Notes: generated by a model from the letters alone, not told the origin. Positions 1 through 9,079 are shown, numbered from the stretch's first letter. The stretch is DNA of 26,326 nucleotides from Chara braunii (GCA_003427395.1 BFEA01000463.1:748757-775082); one strand, 5' to 3'. Numbers and translations: made by a program.

Positions 1-50
<50 letters not shown>
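1..50. repeat. (TC)n microsatellite
   Basis: An uninterrupted TC dinucleotide repeat of about 25 units starts at the window edge and may continue upstream. No gene is associated with it. Confidence 0.98.
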
Positions 51-55
<5 letters not shown>

Positions 56-901
56 CAGTCTCTGATCCCTTAATTCCATCAGTCAGTGCAATCATCACGT
101 GCCAGGTCAGCGCGTGCACACCCAACGCTCGCCCATGTGATCTTCGTACTCCAAAACGTGCTCACAACAAAACGAGGAAAACACAATCACAACCCACCCC
201 CGGACAACGCAAATGACCTGTGTAGAAACTGCTAGTGCATACGGTCCAATACCCTGCTTGAACAAATTCCAACACAGTTTCAACACGGTTCAACACATTT
301 CAACAAAGTTTCAAATACATTCCAACAACTTTCAACAACATCTCAACAAGCCACCAACAATGGATCAACAGTTAGACCAACTGTTTTTCAACAATTGGTC
401 CAACAGTTGAACACACAAGTTTCAGTGTCCCCAATATATGGCCAGTGTTGGTTTCCTTCATTTTGTGTTGAACATACACACCCCCCCCCCGGCCAGCAGT
501 TTATAAACAGTTGAAATGTGGTGTAAACATAGGTCCAACGTGGCAAAAAAATTGGCACATTTTTTCTGTTGTTGATTCTAACATGCCAATCAGGCAATCA
601 CTGACAATAATCATCGGGCGGGTGATCTCGGCGCTTATGCTCTGTTCGCAACCAATGGATGCAGTAAGGGGAATTAGGAAGATAGTGAACAGAATGGTAG
701 CCAATGGTTTCAATCCCTGGAGATGTTGGGGGATGGTTAGGAAGGTGTTGAGAGAACCTGAAAAGTTCCAGCCAACATTATGTGATGTGGGGCAGGTACG
801 GGAACTATTGAGGAATTATCACTAACTTGAAACCAATCTGTGTGATGTGGATGTGTAGGTGAGGTGTGTGGAAATCGGTATCTGAAAGGGGGCCTGTCGA
901 G

Positions 902-953
902 GACAGGCACCTCTTCGGTTGCCTGTCCCTGACAGTAATCCCTCTTCGGAGGG
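902..953 (+). other. Two adjacent stable hairpins, one with a UUCG tetraloop
   Basis: GACAGGCA (902-909) pairs with TGCCTGTC (920-927). Just downstream CCCTC (940-944) pairs with GAGGG (949-953) around a TTCG loop, the classic C(UUCG)G tetraloop. The pairing is seen directly. Whether it acts as RNA is unknown, since no flanking gene uses it. Confidence 0.5.
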
Positions 954-959
954 ATGAGG

Positions 960-964
<5 letters not shown>

Positions 965-1001
<37 letters not shown>
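965..1001. repeat. (AC)n microsatellite
   Basis: A pure AC dinucleotide run of about 18 units. It makes the overlapping minus-strand ORFs read as artificial Val-Cys repeats. Confidence 0.97.
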
Positions 1002-1006
<5 letters not shown>

Positions 1007-1706
1007 CAAGGGAATTGGAGCAACACGGAGGGGCCGAGGGAGTACAGAGAAAGACCTACAGGTAACCCAAGTTAACACTGGGAGGCAGAAGCAAGGAGCA
1101 AGCGGGACATTTTTTAAGAAGCAATAATAAAGGGATAAAGAGTAAAACGAGGAAATGAAACATAGAGGTAAGGCAGGACAAGAGAAACCCATAACGGGGT
1201 GGAATCAGGGACTGTACCTCTGTAGCGGCAGACTGGACCCCGGACCAGGTAGGCTGCAATCGGATCCGGGAAGCCCCGAACCTACCGGGAGGTTGACGGA
1301 CTTGGACCCAGTATACCCGGAAAGTACCGGGGGCCTACCGGAGGAAGTATGAACTAAAAACGGACCGGATACGGGCGAGATAGGGCCTGGGAATCGGAAC
1401 CTGGTTAGCAGGACGGTAAGCATCAGGGTACTCAGCCAGCAAATTTTCGGGTAGGTACGACCGAATGGGATACTCGGGAATGCCGAAGCAAGTACCCAGG
1501 GGTCCTCCCGAGCGAGCTAAGGGAGCAAGCGACGTTCAGTTTCCGAAATGTGAGGAATTGACAATTCGCCCGCCACACGAGGGAACCCTGGATGTATATA
1601 TCCCCGACCCGTATGTCGAATGAAGTATGCGAATATTGCCTGCCTGCTGAATTGCTTGTATCAAGCTCTTGTTTGCGCTTTAGAGAATCAGTGGAGGGCG
1701 AGGGAG

Positions 1707-1796
1707 ATGGCGGACTGGGACTTTTCCGCAGGGATCGACGAGGACTTCGCGCTTACGCCGGACGCCGAGGAGGAGGCACCAGTGGCGGAAAAAGCG
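1707..1796 (+). CDS. Possible first coding exon of an unrecognised acidic protein (partial)
   Basis: An ATG at 1707 in the context GAGATGG opens a 30-codon acidic segment beginning MADWDFSAGIDEDF and rich in Asp, Glu and Ala. GT at 1797-1798 (GCG|GTATAT) could be a splice donor. Without splicing the frame continues through a stretch with scattered N bases to about 2093. Codon choice looks coding-like, but I recognise no family and find no clear second exon. Nearby short segments (2069-2200 in frame 2; ATG at 2220 to a stop near 2344) also look coding-like and could be further exons or retroelement debris. Confidence 0.25.
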
Positions 1797-1844
1797 GTAT
1801 ATAAATCCTTCGACCTATGCGGGGTATTGCATGAAGGGATATGG

Positions 1845-1979
1845 NTGTTGGGTGTGNTGCGGGATGGGATGGTTGTCATGTGTGTATTATTTGCAGGATG
1901 TATTGACNCCTCTGATNAGCCGATANTGTGGCAANGGCGAAAAAGCTTTTANGGGATGCCACACCCCTCCTNCCGACAN
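1845..1979. other. Cluster of ambiguous bases
   Basis: Single N bases are scattered between 1845 and 1979. They suggest a low-confidence assembly consensus, as often arises when diverged repeat copies are collapsed. Any reading frame through here is unreliable. Confidence 0.8.
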
Positions 1980-2345
1980 AAGAACCTTCAACGCAGCAAG
2001 CAGTCGTGCCCACAATCGTGCAGCCATGCTGCCACCATACCCAGCCTTCCTGAGGATCTGATAGCGCATTGGGACTTGGGTACCAGGTATTAATATTGGA
2101 GGTGAACGAAGCGGAGGTAGCTATAAGGGCGGCAGAGGGGGATGGTGAATGGCACACTGGGTTTTGGTGTTCGGGTATTGAAGGGATTATTGGCTACTAT
2201 TAAGTAGGGTCGGTGGGGCATGATAAGTGTTGACGAAGAATGGAAGCATGACGAAAGGGGCAGGGAGTGCGAACAGCGTGCCAAGTGTGAGGCGGTGCAT
2301 GAAGTGGAGCTTAAGGGGAACGGGTTGCGGGATGCGGTGGATTAA

Positions 2346-4148
2346 AAAAAAAAAATTTTGCTCGCTGATAAGCTTTTCCTATGCTTTGTATAATTCTGCT
2401 GATTTCAGTCTTTTTTGTGTGCATTCTTTCTTTCCTTCGTCTCTCGAAAAGTTAAAAGATGATGGATTTCTGCAATGTCGTATGAATGTATGGGAATACC
2501 GTGAGATTAATAGAGATCGTGCGAAGCACGAATACTGTTAATCGCACGGGATTCAGACCCCCTTGCACTTGACTTACTCTGGTTTTCGTGAATGATAGGA
2601 ATACGACTGGCCGGCATGAATGAAAGCTCCATAGGCGAAGGTAGCAGCCATGAATGAGGGTCGGTTTGGTTGAAGTACGGACCGTGTGTACCATGGATTC
2701 CATGGGGTCCTTGACGGTCGATGTCATGGGATAGGATCGGATATTACTTTTCCTATCTCCTTCTCCTTTTTTTTTAACTTTTTTTCTTCTTTTTTTCTTT
2801 CCCCATATGACCCCTTGCTGATTGAGATCTTCCCCTCATCGACCTATTTGTTAGATCCCTTCCACCCCTATGGTAGGGTTCCCCCGCTTTGGTCCGCGTC
2901 CCACCCCTTCATGACGAATTTTAGAATTGGAATGATCGAGGGAAGTCATGATCTGCCATGCTGATACGCATACCTACCGTGCTGGGCCCCACAAAAAGGG
3001 TGGTTCCTTTCGGAACAGAGTGACCTGGTAGTATGGATCCTCTCACGACTATTTTTCCAAGACACGCTACGGTGCCTCTGCACTTCCCCATGCCTAGTAT
3101 TTAGATGTTACTGATGCAGTTGTTCAACCTCCTTTCCGAGGGTGTCGGGTTTGCGTCTTCGGATACATTGTGTTCAAAGATGCTTGCCCGCCCCGGATGA
3201 TTTTATGATCGCTAGCAGCAGTGCGAATTTCCGGGCGCTCGGCACTCCCCGCATTTTTTTACGTCAGCAGTCTCACACCCCTTGCCTCGAGTGGCTATGG
3301 CAACCCTTGCCCCGACAACCGACGAGATGCTGGCGGATGAAGACCTCCTGCAACCTTCCCAGTCGAGCTCGGTAATGTGTCGACCCTGACCCCTGTACCG
3401 CATGTTCTCCTCCCTTGCCATGCTTGTTCCCCCCTCTAAAAGGTGTGGAAGAGGTTCTATAGTCGGAGCAATACCCTAGATGGATGTGCTTTTTTTACTC
3501 CCCTCTGATGAGCTGTACGTGGCTGATAGCAAAAAGCATGTTTTAGGGACTATTGCCACCACTCCCTAAGCCTTCGCATCCTGCTTTCGTATCCATAACC
3601 TGCTCCGACCCTTCGTGTGGTACTTCGGATTGGGCCTCTTTGGATACTATACTCCTCTTCACACCAAACTGCTTCTCTCCTTGGACTATGTCGTTCCCCT
3701 GTTGTTCGTCTTCTTCTGTTCCTGATGACTCACCACTCTCTTTGGGATGTTGTGTATGTGGCTGTGCGTCCGTTCTCTCCGCGTGGCTGGTTTTGTGCGT
3801 TGTACTGTCTTAGGAACTCCTGAAGAACAAATGAGCCTTACAGAAGCGGAATCACCCGAGGATTCCCCTTCGTGATGCTGATGTCAGTCTCTGATCTCCA
3901 TGGACATGGACGTGGCGCTCATCGCGATCGTCTCGATTGTAGCTTGTTTTATTGCTCTCCTCGCAGGTGTTGGCTGTTGTAATCTTTCCACTCCTGTGAC
4001 ACATCTGCTCATGCTCACATCTTGATTGGAGTTTGAAGTTCTGGTGTGAAGCTGTATTGCTGGGGTATTATATTCTCACCACACACACACGGCCCCCTGC
4101 CCACACCCTCGTGCCCTGCACAAACGCGTTCAATGCGTTTGGGCGTCG
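2346..4148. other. T-rich intergenic region; no supported gene
   Basis: About 1.8 kb with homopolymer T and A tracts (2345-2354, 2768-2796) and only short open frames. One plus-strand segment from ATG 3297 to a stop near 3387 reads as an acidic, Ser-rich peptide, but has no domain and no clear splice context. It ends where the Penelope-like element and its boundary inverted repeat begin. It could be old retroelement sequence. I cannot support a gene. Confidence 0.5.
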
Positions 4149-4205
4149 TCAATGAACGCGCGTTCAACACGTTCAAAACATGAACATGAAACGCGCGTTC
4201 ATTGA
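4149..4205. repeat. 15-bp perfect inverted repeat at the left edge of the Penelope-like element
   Basis: TCAATGAACGCGCGT (4149-4163) is the exact reverse complement of 4191-4205, with a 27-nt loop. Similar CGCGTTCA words occur just upstream (from about 4128). Homology to the right pLTR begins about 15 bp further on, so this hairpin marks the junction between flanking DNA and the element. It could be an insertion-site feature or part of the terminus. Confidence 0.75.
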
Positions 4206-4427
4206 ATGCACGACAACATAGGTGACCTTTGGGTTGATTTCATGCCTTCTCAGAGCGAGCGGTTTGAAGGGTATTTATGGTGGTGTATGAGCTGCCGCTT
4301 CGTGTTGAACCAGGAAGAATGCTCTTGTCGTCCTCGCTTTCGCTCTGATGCGCCATTCTGTGACTTTGAGGTGTGTCCCCTGGCTTGTTTCGTGGCCACC
4401 TGCGAGGAATCGGTTTGAAGGGCTTCT

Positions 4428-4796
4428 ATGATCGATTTTCGGATTTCTGTTTCTGACGAAGCACTCCCTTCCACAATCATGGCGGGATCTATTTGCGCCT
4501 TGGGCTGCAGCGGAGTGCGGAGAGTTGTTTCTTTTGTGTTCTTGGTCGGCCCTCCTGTGTGTTTGCCTTGGATTGTTGATTGTCTGCGTAGGAATCTTGA
4601 CGCACTTCCTCAGATGGTGCCTTCTTTCTTCTGGCTCTTCGATGTCAGCGGGGTTGGATCAGTTGATCATCTCGTTTTCATCTCTACGATGCTCTTTCGT
4701 TGCGGGTGCTTCCACTTGGGGGTTCGGGGATTGACGTCTGATGGGACTTCGGTATGGTATCTCCTCGCAGGGTTCGAGTGTGCCGACGCAGGGTAG
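4428..4796 (+). CDS. pLTR-borne ORF of 122 codons, conserved frame in both pLTRs, function unknown
   Basis: ATG and stop fall at equivalent places in the left (122 codons) and right (123 codons, 10402-10773) pLTRs. The one indel I see between the copies in this stretch is 3 nt. The protein is Cys- and Val-rich with hydrophobic stretches and no recognised domain. The truncated middle copy starts the same ORF but hits a TGA after about 30 codons. It ends 2 nt before the TATTTAAG box. The opposite strand is also partly open, so conserved frame could reflect base composition. I do not recognise a family. Confidence 0.25.
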   Translation: MIDFRISVSDEALPSTIMAGSICALGCSGVRRVVSFVFLVGPPVCLPWIVDCLRRNLDALPQMVPSFFWLFDVSGVGSVDHLVFISTMLFRCGCFHLGVRGLTSDGTSVWYLLAGFECADAG

Positions 4797-4798
4797 AC

Positions 4799-4806
4799 TA
4801 TTTAAG
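4799..4806 (+). promoter_or_regulatory. TATA-like box of the left pLTR
   Basis: TATTTAAG is identical in both pLTRs (also 10776-10783). It lies about 60 nt upstream of the hammerhead, so a transcript starting roughly 30 nt downstream would carry the ribozyme near its 5' end. A short hairpin follows in both copies: an AGGAGGC-type arm around AAGGCTATGGTATTG in the right copy, weaker in the left. Confidence 0.5.
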
Positions 4807-4860
4807 GAGATAAGGCTATGGTATTGGCTTCCTAAGTTGAACTGTGGTTCGATTATTATC

Positions 4861-4918
4861 AGGGTACCTCCTGATGACACTACTTGCGGGGTAGTAGAAA
4901 CGCATTGAGGGATGGCCT
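4861..4918 (+). ncRNA. Type-I hammerhead ribozyme in the left pLTR
   Basis: The core reads CTGATGA (4871-4877), helix II ACTAC/GTAGT (4879-4883 with 4891-4895), GAAA (4897-4900), a minimal helix III loop, then U-U (4905-4906) as the NUH site. Helix I CCTC (4867-4870) pairs with GAGG (4907-4910) exactly where required. After an internal loop, AGG (4861-4863) pairs with CCT (4916-4918). Predicted cleavage is after 4906. Helix III is only about one base pair, like the minimal helix III described for PLE hammerheads. Base pair 10.1-11.1 is a C-A mismatch here but U-A in the right copy. Type-I hammerheads with very short helix III are known from PLE pLTRs. Confidence 0.75.
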
Positions 4919-5125
4919 CATCGGTTTGAGGATGGGTATGGTGGGTTGAGTCTTTCGACTCTTTGGGTTTGGAATCCGAAGCCCTGTGTCTCATGTTTGA
5001 TTTCGGGCTTTTATTCCCTTTTGTGTATTCGTACTCTGTTAGAATTTTGTGTGCGATTAGGATTATTCTATATTGGTGTATTTTACTCTATTCCTATCCT
5101 ATTTCATATGAGAGACTGTTTGCCG

Positions 5126-5527
5126 ACAATTCCTTTTCTTTGATTAACGTGGTATCCGTGAATGCAGTTGCACATTCGTTGGTGGCCACACGTATGCTTT
5201 GATGGTGGGTTGTCGTGTCGTCTAGTTGGCATTCAGTGGGTTCTCAATCTCATTTGGTGTTTGTATTGCATGACTTGTTGTACCTCGGATCGGTTTGGTA
5301 TTCCTAGATGCTCGTCTAGTACTCCTTCACGTTAGGATTTGACGTTCTTTCTCGCTCTTTCTGTTAGCGTGTCACTTTTAATATGATGTGTGTACTTCTG
5401 TGGTGTGCTTTTCTGATTGAGGATCCCCTCATTGGGTGATAGTTGCTTAGAACGAAGAAACACGTAGGTGTGGTGTTTTCGTTAGACGCGATTAGGGGAT
5501 TATCTCGGACTTTCCTCGATGTCTTAA
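5126..5527 (+). other. PLE 5' internal leader
   Basis: T-rich sequence between the pLTR and the first coding block, with no long frame of its own. The stop codon at 5525-5527 closes the frame just before the zinc knuckle. It could be a leader or hold a decayed start of the first ORF. Confidence 0.5.
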
Positions 5528-6363
5528 TCTGCTTTCCCCAAGGCTGGTAATGGTCTTAAGTGTTTTTCCTGTGGTGGCGATGGTCACTTCACCCGCAAAT
5601 GTCCTACTAACCGAGGTAATCCTAGTGCTAATGCGGTTGGTGGTCCAGGGACCCCTACTCCTGTGACACCTCGATTTCAGACTCTGCGTTGGAACCCAAA
5701 AAAAATTGAGGAAAAGAAATTCCTCCGTACTCTTCTTCAGGAATGCAAGCAACAAGAGACCCTCAAGAAAGAGATGGAGGATCAACAATGTATCCAAGAG
5801 CAGCTTAAGGTTGAGACAGCCCGACATGCTGAAGCCACTAAGGCTGAATTCTTGACTTTACTCGGACCGCAATTCATTGCTAATCGGGATGAGGCCAGGC
5901 GGGAGGAGGCTCGGATGATGCGCACGCCGCGGTCAGCTAGAAAGAGGGAAACAAGGGACGATGAGCTTGGCGAAGTGGATGACGTCGATGACGGGATTCG
6001 GAGACTATATATCCTTCATGAAAAGCGTAGGCGGGGGAAGACGGCTTCAGCTGAAGGAGTCGCTTTCCGACAGCCTACGTTTAAGATGGATGGCTCAGCT
6101 ACTGATGATCGACGTACTCGTGCCGAGTGCTCCAGGCAAGTAGAGGAAAAGAGGAAGAAGGTACCAGCGGGGGGAGGACCCGATGTCATTCTTCACTATA
6201 TTTTTTAGCAACACAGGACTTTGGAAGGCCTCCGCAGGATCAGCTAAAGAAGATTCGTGCCAACGAGGGCTTACACTACTGTACCAAAGGACCTTCTATT
6301 GATCGGATCATTGTCGCTCGAACCAAGCTTGCTTATGAAGGCTTCATCCTCATTCCGACCTAA
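5528..6363 (+). pseudogene. PLE Gag-like protein: CCHC zinc knuckle, coiled coil, SAP-like segment (frameshifted)
   Basis: The frame opens after a stop at 5525. A CX2CX4HX4C zinc knuckle (5561-5602, CFSCGGDGHFTRKC) suggests RNA binding. Next comes a charged Glu/Lys/Gln-rich helical stretch (about 5690-5960, coiled-coil-like), then a basic region, ending at a stop at 6206-6208. Near 6185-6205 the continuation jumps to frame 1, where KKIRANEGLHYCTKGPSI and following residues to 6363 resemble a SAP-like helix-turn-helix unit. The same CCHC plus coiled-coil layout is, from memory, common in Chara repeat proteins. No clear ATG survives. It is unclear whether this was a separate ORF1 or the N-terminus of the polyprotein. 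Confidence 0.6.
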
Positions 6364-6413
6364 GTTGCTACTGGTTTTCCTCTGCTGAGAATGATGAATC
6401 GAATCCAACGTGA

Positions 6414-6957
6414 CTAGCATGTTTCTCCTGGTACCGTATATGGAGTAACTTGTTTGATGTCATGCGGAAGCAGACAAATGCTTTCGTTTTTTATTTGCCT
6501 TCTAAGATTCGATTACCTTATGACAAATGTAGCACTCTTTGCTTTGTCGCTCTTGCTCTCGTTGGTAAAATCATTTGGTGTCATAAGTTTGAGGGATTGC
6601 TCTGCTCTCTTGATTGACTCTCATGGGATAAAGGTCCGATTGTGTATCTTCTCTCTTCCCGCTGGTGTCGTGCGCAGTACGTAGGAAGTACTATTCGCGG
6701 CCTGTATGTTTGATGGGGTGAGCATGTCTGGACCTCTTTCTCTTGTGGTTTTGGGGTTTGTCCTCGTCTCTACGAATGGATAACTTAAAGACGCTTTGGC
6801 GTCTGGAAGTATGTAGCGGTACCTTTGGTGAACGGTCTCTCTTCGGTCGATCATATGGAGCATTCGGTCATCCGATATAATATTGATCCTTCGCTTAATT
6901 CTAGATGGGGGCGAAAAGTTGTACATACGACCCAGAGGCTTTCACGCAACGTAGATT
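6414..6957 (+). pseudogene. PLE GIY-YIG endonuclease domain (three in-frame stops)
   Basis: One continuous frame runs from after a TGA at 6411 to a TGA at 6955-6957. It holds a pre-domain (WSNLFDVMRKQ, KCSTLCFVALALVGKIIW) and then the nuclease. The GIY motif is present as IVY (6639-6647) and the YIG motif as YVG (6678-6686, AQYVGSTIRGLYV). WGEH follows, then a downstream catalytic-type Glu in HMEHSVIRY (codon 6858-6860) and LN (6894-6899). In-frame stops are TGA 6615-6617, TGA 6711-6713 and TAA near 6790. The TGA at 6711 sits just before WGEH, where the family has its catalytic Arg, one transition from CGA. The domain would nick target DNA for target-primed reverse transcription. It precedes the RT, unlike canonical Penelope. 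Confidence 0.75.
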
Positions 6958-7105
6958 GATGAGGTTAGCACATGTCCTTAGTATGCCGGCCTTCGTCAAG
7001 TTTCGCGTTGATGGCGGGCTCTAGACGGATAGTCTGGTGAACTTGTTGCACACTGTTTATGTTGCGGGGGAGCTGTACGTTAGGATTCAGGTGGCACCTT
7101 GGAAA
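6905..7105 (+). pseudogene. PLE linker between endonuclease and RT (frame 2, broken)
   Basis: After the endonuclease frame closes, the coding-like reading moves to frame 2: YDPEAFTQRRLMRLAHVLSM and following residues to a TAG at 7022-7024, then TDSLVNLLHTVYVAGELYV to a stop near 7103. Composition matches the neighbouring RT blocks. No catalytic motif is visible. From 7106 to 7209 I find no convincing frame. Confidence 0.45.
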
Positions 7106-7209
7106 AGTTGAGCGGATAAGTCGTCGGTCGTAAGACGAATTTGTGGCACAACGCCGGTTTCCCTATTGACGCATCGGTCCTGTCTCTGTGATTCTGGACG
7201 CTGCTTTGA

Positions 7210-7470
7210 ATCCAGGGGGACTTCCTTATTGGCCCTCTGATGATTACACCTAGTGGTAGGGCCATCCACAAAGGGGAGCTTCGTCTTCTTCTTCAACAGC
7301 CTTGGCGACGTAGGGGTCTGGGTAGGAAGTCGCTGGATGGTTTGGTTCGCTGGTTCAAAGCTGCAAGGACCTTTTCTAAGAAAGATACTCGGGTGGTTCT
7401 GAAGACAATCATTGCTCTTGCACTAAAAAGAAAGATTGGATTCAATATTCGTAGGAAGATTGTGGTATGA
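7210..7470 (+). pseudogene. PLE reverse transcriptase, N-terminal block (frame 1)
   Basis: Frame 1 is open from after a stop at 7207. It reads a basic, helical segment with HKGELRLLLQQPW, GRKSLDGLVRWFKAAR and ALALKRKIGFNIRRKIVV, ending at TGA 7468-7470. This segment precedes the RT proper and matches, from memory, a conserved N-terminal part of Chara RT proteins. It is separated from the next block by frame changes, with frame 1 again coding-like around 7561-7600 (ELIKRRVRFIL). Confidence 0.55.
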
Positions 7471-7567
7471 GCAGTGTTTGATCATAGATTACGATCTAGT
7501 TCAGTTTTGACCCTTGTCGTTCGGATCATTTAGGAATCAACTTTTCCCTTTTCCGTTCGTGAGTTAA

Positions 7568-8374
7568 TTAAGAGGCGCGTACGCTTCATTTTGGAAAAAG
7601 AACAAGAATTTGGGGGACCTAATCTGGACACAAAAGCGGCTCGTACGAGGAGATTTTCCAATGGTCTGCGCTTGTGAGGAGGAAATCTATTGGAGGAGCA
7701 ACGGTCTGCATGTTATGTCTAGGATCAAAGACATCCCCTCTCTTCCTCATCTTCTTCGAAACTCTCGGAATATACCTCTCTCGGATGGTGGGATGGGTAT
7801 TAAGGATTTGGGCAAAGAATTGGTTGTCATATGTAGGACACTCAGGTCTTCATTTGTGATCGAGCCGCTTCAGCTGCGAAGCTGTTGGTCCGATGCAGGC
7901 CTGCAGAATCCTTGGATGAATTTCTTCATGAGCGCATGGATCATGAGGATGAGGAGGTTTGTATGTGTTCCTATTGATCGGAATTCTGTTGACTCTGTTG
8001 TGATTTGTGTTGAGTTACATTGTCATTTTTTGCATCTTGCCTTTGATTTTAGTACCTCCTTTTCGATCGCTGAGGCATCTCAGAACGTGATCATTGAAAG
8101 GATGAAGGGTCATTTTCGGTCCTTTAAGCTCGAGCAACTGAGGAAATGGGACCCTAAGGGTTCTTTTGGTCTCGCATATCTTTTGCCCGAGCACAAGGAC
8201 CTCCTTAGATGGCGTCCTATATCCCCTACCTTTTCGGAGCCGACAAGGTTGGCCTTGTCACGGGTTGCTAAGGCTCTGAATTGCCTGCTTTTCGCACTAC
8301 CCTCAGGATCTCACTTTAATCTTAATCCGCAGATAGGTTCACTTATGGGCTTCATAAAATGGATGATGCGTTAA
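7568..8374 (+). pseudogene. PLE reverse transcriptase, fingers block (frame 2)
   Basis: This block holds KKNKNLGDLIW, then DIPSLPHLLRNSRNIP, then VCVPIDRNSVDSVVIC (about 7961-8010). The last is equivalent to the D-K/R-N-G motif that PLE RTs carry before the fingers. LLPEHKDLLRWRPISPTF follows (from 8180), equivalent to the LPKxHK...RPI motif 1/2 region. The segment ending in NCLLFALPSGSHFNL leads up to the palm. The frame ends at 8374, and the palm continues in frame 1 with a short overlap (8359-8374), a net -1 shift. The shift could be decay or a frameshift site. Decay is more likely given the other lesions. Confidence 0.65.
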
Positions 8375-9042
8375 GAAGACTTCTGGGGGGGTTTTATGTG
8401 GTTTCCGCTTCTTTTGACGTTAAGGGCATGTTTGTGTGGTTGCCTCGGAATGATATCCGGAACATCATATCCTGGTTGTCGTCTTTCTTCTCGCAAAAGG
8501 ATTACCGAGGGGTTAATGTAGCCCAACGAGGGAAAGGTGCCTTTCTATCCTTTGGTTCCCATAGCCCTGATTGTATTCTCGTGTCCTCACAAGCAATTGA
8601 GGATATGGTAGCCTTGGATTTGGATTTCACGTATATCTGGTATGAAGGGAAGCTTCTGAGGCAGGTAGTTGGGGTACCTACGGGGAAGTCGACAAGTTGC
8701 TCCCTGGCTTACATTCTATGCATCTGTGCTGAAAACCGCTTTCTTTTGTCCCTGGGTGTGGACCGACGACTGGTTTTTGTTTTTAGGATCGTGGATAATG
8801 TTACCATTTTTATTGCGGTCCTAGGCAGAGACGGTTGGTATCATGCTAATTGCATCCTGTCTGCTTTCTGTTCTTGCTATGGCGATTGCCTTCAGCTTGA
8901 AAGAACTGGCGATGGTCTGGAGTCCTGGGTTTTTGCGGGGGTCCTAGTGGAACGGGAAGGGGTTGCTATTCGTACCTCGGCTATTGTCAAGAACGCGGAT
9001 AGCCTCTGGGAATTATGGCGATTAACTTTTGGGTCCTTCTAG
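8359..9042 (+). pseudogene. PLE reverse transcriptase, palm block (frame 1)
   Basis: An open frame of 227 codons. Motif A is SFDVKGMFVWLP (Asp at residue 20 from the ATG), very like the FDVxSLFTNIP of PLE RTs. Motif B is RQVVGVPTGKSTS (about 101-113). Motif C is FRIVDNV (about 142-148), with Asn replacing the second Asp of YxDD. The sequence VFAGVLVEREGVAIRT follows the palm. It ends at a stop at 9040-9042. A shift to frame 2 recovers DFDSYSSKQLAD (9044-9079), probably the original continuation. The primary catalytic Asp residues are kept, but the polyprotein is broken upstream. Confidence 0.7.
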
Positions 9043-9079
9043 GATTTCGATTCATATTCTTCTAAACAGCTGGCGGATT

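Larger units (their letters stand above)
51..1600. other. Intergenic region with TTCAACA-type minisatellite and hairpins; no supported gene
   Basis: Positions 255-360 are dense in variants of TTCAACA (caacac, caacaa, tccaaca), a degenerate short tandem array. An imperfect inverted repeat follows (366-385 with 390-409, about 17 of 20 matching), rich in CAACAGTTG. From 1200 to 1430 the sequence is rich in ACCGG/CCGGG words. Short open frames exist on both strands but show no recognisable domain, convincing start context or codon bias. I see no host gene here. Confidence 0.6.
4221..5125 (+). repeat. Left pLTR of the PLE
   Basis: Aligns along its length with 10190-11103, with mostly point differences and a few small indels. 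It starts inside the repeat unit: the first about 40 bp present in the right copy are missing. In order it contains two diverged sub-repeats sharing GGTTTGAA, a 122-codon ORF (4428-4796), a TATTTAAG box, a hammerhead ribozyme and a T-rich tail. Pseudo-LTRs that carry both promoter and ribozyme are typical of Penelope-like elements. Confidence 0.85.

Noticed and set aside
737-1192. 151-codon minus-strand ORF with a Val-Cys run
   Set aside because: The run is the (AC)n microsatellite read as protein; no domain on either side.
3503-3535. CTGATGAG at 3506 as a hammerhead core
   Set aside because: The downstream AGCAAAA does not give GAAA after a helix II, and no helix I is seen.
8320-8374. Programmed -1 frameshift between RT blocks
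   Set aside because: No clear slippery heptamer plus structure, and several other frame breaks in the same element point to decay.
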